Assembly: GCA_934122215.1 (NCBI GenBank)
Contig: CAKOWF010000016.1
Coordinates: 1 to 20,301 of the forward strand
Origin: an uncultured Bacilli bacterium
GTDB taxonomy: Bacteria > Bacillota_I > Bacilli_A > RF39 > UBA660
DNA length: 20,301 bases
Reading direction: 5' to 3'
Both the position numbers and the translations under genes were made by a program. The notes under the pieces were generated by a model. The model did no database searches and was not told where the DNA came from. It saw only the letters and a list, made by a program, of their open reading frames with translations. Every line of letters starts with the position of its first letter. Position 1 is the stretch's first letter. Shown piece after piece: positions 16,232 to 20,301 of the stretch.

Positions 16232-18229
16232 ATGAAAAAAGGGTTTACATTAATAGAGCTATTAGCTGTTATTGTCATTTTATCCATAATAGCAATAATT
16301 TCTGTTCCAATGATATCAGGAATTATAGAATCAGCTCATAAAAACAGTTTTAAAATCACATGTTATTCTGTATATGATGCATATGATCAATATAATATTA
16401 TAGATGGTGATGGTAAAGAAAATTCATGTGAAATATTTGATTTTGGAAGTAATAGAAATGAAATAGAAGTAATTGATAATGTTAAATATATTCCAGTATC
16501 AAAATTAGATTTAAAAGGAGAATTACCAAAAAAAGGTACTTATAAAGTATGTAATGGACTAAGAGAATTAACAATAAATGATGGAAAATATACTTGTTAT
16601 AAAGACCCTAATAAATTAATAATAACTGAAGGAGATATAGATACTGATACTGAAAATCCAGTTATTAATGATATTATTTTAAGTAGTACTTCTAATAGTA
16701 TTAAAGTATATGTTGATGCTACAAATAAAAATGGAACAATAACTAAATATTATTATAAATTAAATGGTGAGGAAACAATTAGCGAAAGTAATAGTATAAT
16801 TTTAAGTGGTTTAAATAGAAATACTGAATATGAAGTAGAAGTAGTAGCAGAAAATAGGAAAGGTTTAAAAAGTAATATTGTAAGTAAAAAAATTACAACT
16901 AAAAATATTAGTAATCCTATAATTACACAAACATCTAAAACACCAAGTAATTTTTCATGGTCAACTAGTAAGATAATTCAAATAAATTATAATAATATAA
17001 ATATTGAAGACTTAAAATATTATTTTAAAAGTACAGGAACAGCAACTGTATCACAAGGTGTAGTTACAGAATCTTGTGGAACAGGTACTATTCCGGAAAA
17101 TTGCGAGGTAAGTAGTGATACAACTTTAAAAGAAAATGTATGGTATAAAACTACTAGCACAACACCTAGTATTATATATAAAGCAAATGCTATTTTATAT
17201 GCTTTTGCTACAGATGGAAACAATGTATCTGCTACAAGTACTTATACAATTGACAAAATGTCTACAGGAACTCCTACAGCACCAGTAATAACTGGAGGTA
17301 GTAGTTTATGGGCAACATCAAGGACAATAACTTTATCTAAAGAATCAACTGAAACAAGTGGAATATTAAAATATCAATATTATATTAGTAATGATATGAA
17401 TTCTCAAACTGGAGGAAGTTGGATTGATGGAAATTCAGCAATTGTTATAAAAGATGGTACATACTATGTATTTATGAGAGCAATTGCTAATAATGGTAAT
17501 ATAAGTGCTGTAAGTTCGCCTCAATTAGCAAATATAGATAGACAAGAACCAATAATTAACGTAAATATAAATGGTAAATCAGTTTCTTTAACTTTTAGCG
17601 ATAATAGAGGAATTAGTGGATATGCAGTAACTACTTCATTGGATAATCCAACTTGGGTTTCTACAACAGATACAACTGCAACTTGGGTGGCACAACAACC
17701 TGGAACATATTATGCAATGGCAAAAGATGTAGCTGGTAATACTTCTTATACATCATTTACAATAAATTCATCAGAATTTAGTTACTCAGCAATTTTAGCA
17801 AATACTTCATACGATGCAACAATAAATGAAACATCACATGATGCAACAAGTTCTAACAAAAGAAGTTGTAAAAGTTGTAGCATAGTAACATTAGGCAAAA
17901 AAGGTGAATGTTGTACAAATAATTGTACTGTACAAGTAACTAATGGGGATTCAAATTATCATATAGGTTATTGTAGTGATGGGCATTATTTAGAAAATTC
18001 AGTTTGTGGTTATGGTGTAACAATAGGACAAACAGTTGAATATGATTGTACAACAACTAAAGTATATAGTTGCCCAAGTGGTGAAACATTAAATGGAACA
18101 AAATGTATAAAACAAGAATATACATGTCCAAATGGAGGAACATTAAGTGGAACAAAATGTGTAAAACAAGAATATACATGTCCAAATGGAGGAACACTTA
18201 ATAGTTCTAACAATATGTGCGAATTTTAA
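16232..18229 (+). CDS. Large type IV prepilin-like surface protein with FN3/Ig-like and cysteine repeats
   Basis: The 665-residue protein begins MKKG/FTLIE, a canonical class III (prepilin peptidase) signal with Glu at position 5 of the mature form, followed by a hydrophobic helix (about 5-29). A pilin-like part to about 135 has four cysteines (C44, C66, C107, C122). A fibronectin type III-like domain (142-225) ends in NTEYEVEVVAENRKGLKS. Ig-like segments follow (about 226-515), with ATDGNNVSA and AKDVAGNTSYT endings typical of bacterial Ig repeats. Next are a DATINETS segment (528-535), a Cys-rich stretch and three 18-residue CPNGGTL repeats (612-665). It is far larger than ordinary pilins, so it is more likely a pilus-tip or surface adhesin than a major subunit (inference). 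It is followed after 12 bases by a small anchored protein. The C-terminal modules match those of the protein at 8146. Confidence 0.82.
   Translation: MKKGFTLIELLAVIVILSIIAIISVPMISGIIESAHKNSFKITCYSVYDAYDQYNIIDGDGKENSCEIFDFGSNRNEIEVIDNVKYIPVSKLDLKGELPKKGTYKVCNGLRELTINDGKYTCYKDPNKLIITEGDIDTDTENPVINDIILSSTSNSIKVYVDATNKNGTITKYYYKLNGEETISESNSIILSGLNRNTEYEVEVVAENRKGLKSNIVSKKITTKNISNPIITQTSKTPSNFSWSTSKIIQINYNNINIEDLKYYFKSTGTATVSQGVVTESCGTGTIPENCEVSSDTTLKENVWYKTTSTTPSIIYKANAILYAFATDGNNVSATSTYTIDKMSTGTPTAPVITGGSSLWATSRTITLSKESTETSGILKYQYYISNDMNSQTGGSWIDGNSAIVIKDGTYYVFMRAIANNGNISAVSSPQLANIDRQEPIINVNINGKSVSLTFSDNRGISGYAVTTSLDNPTWVSTTDTTATWVAQQPGTYYAMAKDVAGNTSYTSFTINSSEFSYSAILANTSYDATINETSHDATSSNKRSCKSCSIVTLGKKGECCTNNCTVQVTNGDSNYHIGYCSDGHYLENSVCGYGVTIGQTVEYDCTTTKVYSCPSGETLNGTKCIKQEYTCPNGGTLSGTKCVKQEYTCPNGGTLNSSNNMCEF
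18065..18226 (+). repeat. Three tandem 54-bp in-frame repeats
   Basis: Three copies encode Y-x-C-P-x-G-x-T-L-x-x-x-x-C-like units at the extreme C-terminus; the last ends with the stop codon after NNMCEF. They belong to the same family as the repeats at 8596-8865. A 34-base stretch is identical between 18113-18146 and 8752-8785. Confidence 0.9.
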
Positions 18230-18241
18230 AGGTGATAGAGT

Positions 18242-18649
18242 ATGAGTAGATTATTAAAAATAATTATTCCTGGTTTATCTATAATTCTAATATTAATTGG
18301 TATAAATAACATGAATAAAGAAGAAGTAGTATTAGGAGATGAATTAAAAGCAAATTCTAATTTAGAAGTAATTCAAGAACAACAAGTAGAAAACTTTGAT
18401 TTAAAAGGTATATCAATAATATACGAAAATGGAAATACTTTACTAGAAACAGCAGTAACTAATACATCTGATAATGATGAATATTTAAAAGAATTCACTA
18501 TTAAATTATTAGAAAATGAAAAAGAATTAACAACTTTAAAAGGTTTTGTTGGAGATAAAATAAAAGCCGGTGAAACAAAAATAATAGATAGTTATAGTGG
18601 ACAAGATTTAACAAGTGCAACAAAAATAATATATGTTGTAGAAAGATAA
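18242..18649 (+). CDS. Small membrane-anchored extracellular protein
   Basis: I do not recognise the exact family of this 135-residue protein. It has one N-terminal hydrophobic helix (about 5-21, after a basic MSRLLK start) without a lipobox cysteine, so it is an anchored rather than lipid-modified protein. Residues 45-135 form a beta-rich domain with the pattern of FxLYD or similar Ig-like folds: a central TAVTNTSDN strand, KAGETKIIDSY and a final IIYVVE strand. AAGGTGAT (18229-18236) is the ribosome binding site. It lies 12 bases after the large prepilin-like gene with no terminator between, so the two are co-transcribed; an accessory role for that surface protein is plausible but unproven. 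A terminator follows. Confidence 0.75.
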   Translation: MSRLLKIIIPGLSIILILIGINNMNKEEVVLGDELKANSNLEVIQEQQVENFDLKGISIIYENGNTLLETAVTNTSDNDEYLKEFTIKLLENEKELTTLKGFVGDKIKAGETKIIDSYSGQDLTSATKIIYVVER

Positions 18650-18671
18650 TGATTTAAATTATAATATAAAG

Positions 18672-18697
18672 TATACCTAAATTTAGGTATATTTTTT
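18672..18697 (+). terminator. Terminator after the prepilin-like operon
   Basis: A perfect 20-base palindrome (18672-18691; arms TATACCTA and TAGGTATA around AATT) is followed by six T residues (18692-18697). The near-symmetric arms may also work in the reverse direction, but no gene lies on the other strand. Confidence 0.82.
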
Positions 18698-18735
18698 ATA
18701 TATTAGGAAAGTTCTTCAAAAAAGTAGAAAAGCAG

Positions 18736-18764
18736 TTGACGAACATATGTATTTATAATATAAT
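18736..18764 (+). promoter_or_regulatory. SigA-type promoter of tnpB
   Basis: TTGACG (18736-18741), a 17-base spacer and a perfect TATAAT (18759-18764) make the closest match to consensus in the window. The predicted start is near 18771, and the AGGAAGTGAT ribosome binding site begins at 18777. The promoter probably belongs to the mobile element. Confidence 0.8.
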
Positions 18765-18789
18765 TAAATTACATCAGGAAGTGATACAT

Positions 18790-19944
18790 GTGAAAATAAA
18801 TAAAGCATATAAATTTAGAATATATCCTACTTTAGAACAACAAAAACAAATAAATAAAACTCTAGGATGTACAAGACTAATATATAACTACTATTTAAAT
18901 AAAAAACAAACACTATATAATACAAATAAACAAAATATAAAAATAAATGAGCTAATAAAAGATATACCAAATTTATATAATAAATTTCCATTCTTAAAAG
19001 AAATAGATAGTATGAGTTTAAGATGTACTTTATTTGATTTAGATAATGCATATACAAAATTTTTTAAAGAAAAGAAAGGATTTCCAAAATATAAAAATAA
19101 AAATCAAAAAAATTCATATAGAACAAATATGATAATAAATAACTACAAGGATAAAACATATCAAAATATAAAACTAGATATGAAAAATAAAACACTAAGT
19201 TTACCAAAAATAAAAGATATAAAAATAAAAGGATATAGAAATAAATCAGAACTAATGGGAAGAATAATAAACACAACAATAACAAAAGAAAATAATAGAT
19301 ACTATGCTAGTATAGTAGTAGAAGAAGAAATACCAGAACCAACATTTATACCAACTAAAATAATAGGAATAGACTTAGGAATAAAAGATTTAGTAATAAC
19401 ATCAGATAAACAAAAATATGAAAATAAAAGAGTAATAGAAAAATATGAAAAAAGAATAAAACAAAAACAAAAAAGATTAACAAAAAAACAAACAGGAAGT
19501 AATAACTATAAGAAATTAAAGCAAGAAATAGCTACAATATATAGAAAAATAAAAAATACAAGAAAATACTATATACATAAAATAACAAAAGAAATAGTAC
19601 AAGAAAATGACATAATAGTAACAGAAACATTAAAAATAAAAAACATGATAAAAAATCATAAAATATCAAAAACATTAACAGATGCATCACTATCAGAAAT
19701 AATAAGACAACTAGAATATAAAACAAAATGGACAAATAAAAAAATATATAAAATAGATACATATTATCCAAGTAGTCAGATATGTAGTAAATGTGGATAT
19801 CAAAATAAAGACACAAAAAATTTAAAAATAAGGAAATGGATATGTCCAGAATGTAAAAGTGAATTAGATAGAGACATAAATGCAAGTGAAAATATAATGT
19901 TTGAGGGACTAAAAATGTATATGAAAGAATTAATAACAATTTAA
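18790..19944 (+). CDS. tnpB: TnpB, RNA-guided RuvC-like nuclease of IS200/IS605
   Basis: TnpB is the transposon nuclease that uses an omegaRNA from the element's right end to cut target DNA next to a short motif, which helps the element persist; it is the ancestor group of Cas12. The 384-residue protein looks complete: an N-terminal YKFRIYPT start, a helical region, a split RuvC with D195 (GIDLGIKD), E279 (VTETLKIKN) and D362 (DRDINASEN), and a zinc ribbon C332/C335/C352/C355. All three catalytic acids are present, so an active nuclease is expected. Start: GTG 18790 follows AGGAAGTGAT and gives VKINKAYKFRIYPT, the family N-terminus. A TTG at 18736 lies in the -35 box, and the overlapping ATG at 18788 leads straight to TGA. 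Confidence 0.94.
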   Translation: MKINKAYKFRIYPTLEQQKQINKTLGCTRLIYNYYLNKKQTLYNTNKQNIKINELIKDIPNLYNKFPFLKEIDSMSLRCTLFDLDNAYTKFFKEKKGFPKYKNKNQKNSYRTNMIINNYKDKTYQNIKLDMKNKTLSLPKIKDIKIKGYRNKSELMGRIINTTITKENNRYYASIVVEEEIPEPTFIPTKIIGIDLGIKDLVITSDKQKYENKRVIEKYEKRIKQKQKRLTKKQTGSNNYKKLKQEIATIYRKIKNTRKYYIHKITKEIVQENDIIVTETLKIKNMIKNHKISKTLTDASLSEIIRQLEYKTKWTNKKIYKIDTYYPSSQICSKCGYQNKDTKNLKIRKWICPECKSELDRDINASENIMFEGLKMYMKELITI

Positions 19945-20083
19945 TATAAAAAACAAAAGCAAATAAAAAGTATGTACGGCAGTGACTGTCGGAGTTAAAG
20001 TCTGTGGAGCAAGGTAGGAAGCGATGGCGATGAAGCAGAAAACTTTAGGTGTGAACCTAGAAATTCAAATTTATTTGAATTTT
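19945..20083 (+). ncRNA. Putative omegaRNA (reRNA) scaffold at the IS right end
   Basis: Directly after tnpB lies a stretch of unusual composition for this window, with CGGCAGTGACTGTCGGAG and TGTGGAGCAAGGTAGGAAGC, which resembles what I recall of sequences downstream of other tnpB genes. Hairpins visible are CAGT/ACTG (near 19980), TAGGT-GTGA-ACCTA (20046-20059) and AAATTCAAA (20061-20069) / TTTGAATTT (20074-20082). In studied elements the omegaRNA derives from the tnpB 3' end and right end, and its guide comes from DNA just beyond the element. By that rule the guide here would begin shortly after 20083. The 5' boundary, which may lie inside tnpB, and the exact 3' boundary are not determined. 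Confidence 0.7.
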
Positions 20084-20106
20084 GTTCTGAAAAAAATAAG
20101 TACAGA

Positions 20107-20135
20107 TTTACATGAAATGATGAATATGATAAAAT
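20107..20135 (+). promoter_or_regulatory. SigA-type promoter of the second prepilin gene
   Basis: TTTACA (20107-20112), a 17-base spacer and TAAAAT (20130-20135), preceded by TGA, form an extended promoter. A second TATAAT (20140-20145) lies just downstream and may be an alternative -10. AAGGAG (20162-20167) precedes ATG 20174. Confidence 0.7.
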
Positions 20136-20173
20136 GTATATATAATGAAAATATAGATGGTAAGGAGTTTAAT

Positions 20174-20301
20174 ATGAAAAAAGGATTTACATTAATAGAG
20201 TTACTAGCAGTAATAGTAATACTAGCAATCATAGCACTAATCGCAACACCAATGATATTAGGAATAATAGAAAAAGCAAAAAAAGGAGGAGCAGAATCAA
20301 G
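20174..20301 (+). CDS. Type IV prepilin-like protein, 5' part only
   Basis: The gene runs off the end of the window with 42 complete codons. The N-terminus MKKG/FTLIELLAVIVIL is a class III prepilin signal with Glu at mature position 5, then a hydrophobic helix ending PMILGIIEKAKKGGAES. The first 17 residues are identical to the gene at 16232, and the next 20 are close (IIALIATPMILGIIEKA against IIAIISVPMISGIIESA), so the two are paralogues at least in this part. AAGGAG (20162-20167) and an upstream promoter support the start. Whether the rest is a small pilin or another large modular protein cannot be seen. Confidence 0.88.
   Translation, partial: MKKGFTLIELLAVIVILAIIALIATPMILGIIEKAKKGGAES

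Larger units (their letters stand above)
18699..20085 (+). mobile_element. IS200/IS605-type element with TnpB only (ends approximate)
   Basis: The segment between the preceding terminator and the next prepilin promoter holds an intact tnpB with its own strong promoter and a structured, comparatively GC-rich 3' region ending in a hairpin (20061-20082). This is the usual layout of IS605-family right ends. No TnpA (Y1 transposase) gene is present, so it is a TnpB-only (IS1341-like) or decayed element that would need TnpA in trans. A possible left subterminal hairpin is TTCTTC (18712-18717) / GTAGAA (18724-18729) with one mismatch. IS200/IS605 elements lack terminal inverted repeats and target duplications, so I cannot fix the exact ends. 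Confidence 0.72.

Noticed and set aside
18736..18789. tnpB start at TTG 18736
   Set aside because: This TTG is the -35 hexamer of the promoter. GTG 18790 has the ribosome binding site and gives the family N-terminus.
18790..19944. TldR-type nuclease-dead TnpB regulator
   Set aside because: D195, E279 and D362 are all present, so loss of cleavage is not supported.
18711..20096. Short similarity GTTCT plus A-run at 18711-18723 and 20084-20096 as terminal repeats of the element
   Set aside because: Five matching bases followed by A-runs are expected by chance in this DNA, and IS200/IS605 elements do not need terminal repeats.
1..20301. Mycoplasma-type code (UGA as tryptophan)
   Set aside because: TGA ends rel and dtd at sensible points with overlapping downstream starts, tryptophans are TGG, and RF2 is encoded.

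Overview
The window reads as a piece of chromosome from a very AT-rich, low-GC Gram-positive bacterium, most likely an uncultured gut-type Bacilli or Mollicutes relative (RF39-like). This placement is inferred from gene content, A/T-dominated codons and SigA-type promoters, not from a database search. The genetic code is standard: TGA ends the rel and dtd genes, tryptophan is TGG, and RF2 (the UGA release factor) is encoded with its own in-frame UGA frameshift site. Every supported gene is on the + strand, and intergenic gaps are short.

Layout. (1) 59-5087 is one operon with no internal terminator: prfB, a YitT-type membrane protein, ftsE, ftsX, a coiled-coil protein of unknown function, and a GT4 glycosyltransferase probably acting on membrane glycolipid. 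(2) 5161-8087 holds mutS and a three-helix membrane protein. (3) 8146-10158 is a single-gene unit for a 670-residue anchored surface protein with five 18-residue cysteine repeats. (4) 10309-13963 is a tightly overlapping operon of bifunctional rel, dtd and an AI-2E-family permease. (5) 14015-16177 is priA. (6) 16232-18649 holds a 665-residue protein with a type IV prepilin N-terminus, a fibronectin/Ig-like body and the same cysteine repeats, followed by a small anchored extracellular protein. (7) About 18699-20085 is an IS200/IS605-type element with an intact TnpB nuclease and a downstream structured omegaRNA-like region, but no TnpA. (8) A second prepilin-type gene starts at 20174 and runs off the window.

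How the parts work together. Core functions (translation termination, division/cell-wall control, mismatch repair, stringent response, replication restart) are interleaved with an accessory surface system. That system has two large proteins sharing a mosaic of modules, plus a second prepilin start that nearly duplicates the first.

The regulatory architecture is compact. Terminator hairpins begin on or next to stop codons. In at least two places (8086-8120 and 13962-13998) the -35 hexamer of the next gene sits in the terminator loop, the U-tract lies in the promoter spacer, and the -10 follows at once. A third junction (16171-16209) has the same geometry without a U-tract. No tRNA, rRNA, CRISPR array or riboswitch was recognised. 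No gene-free stretch exceeds 300 bases.
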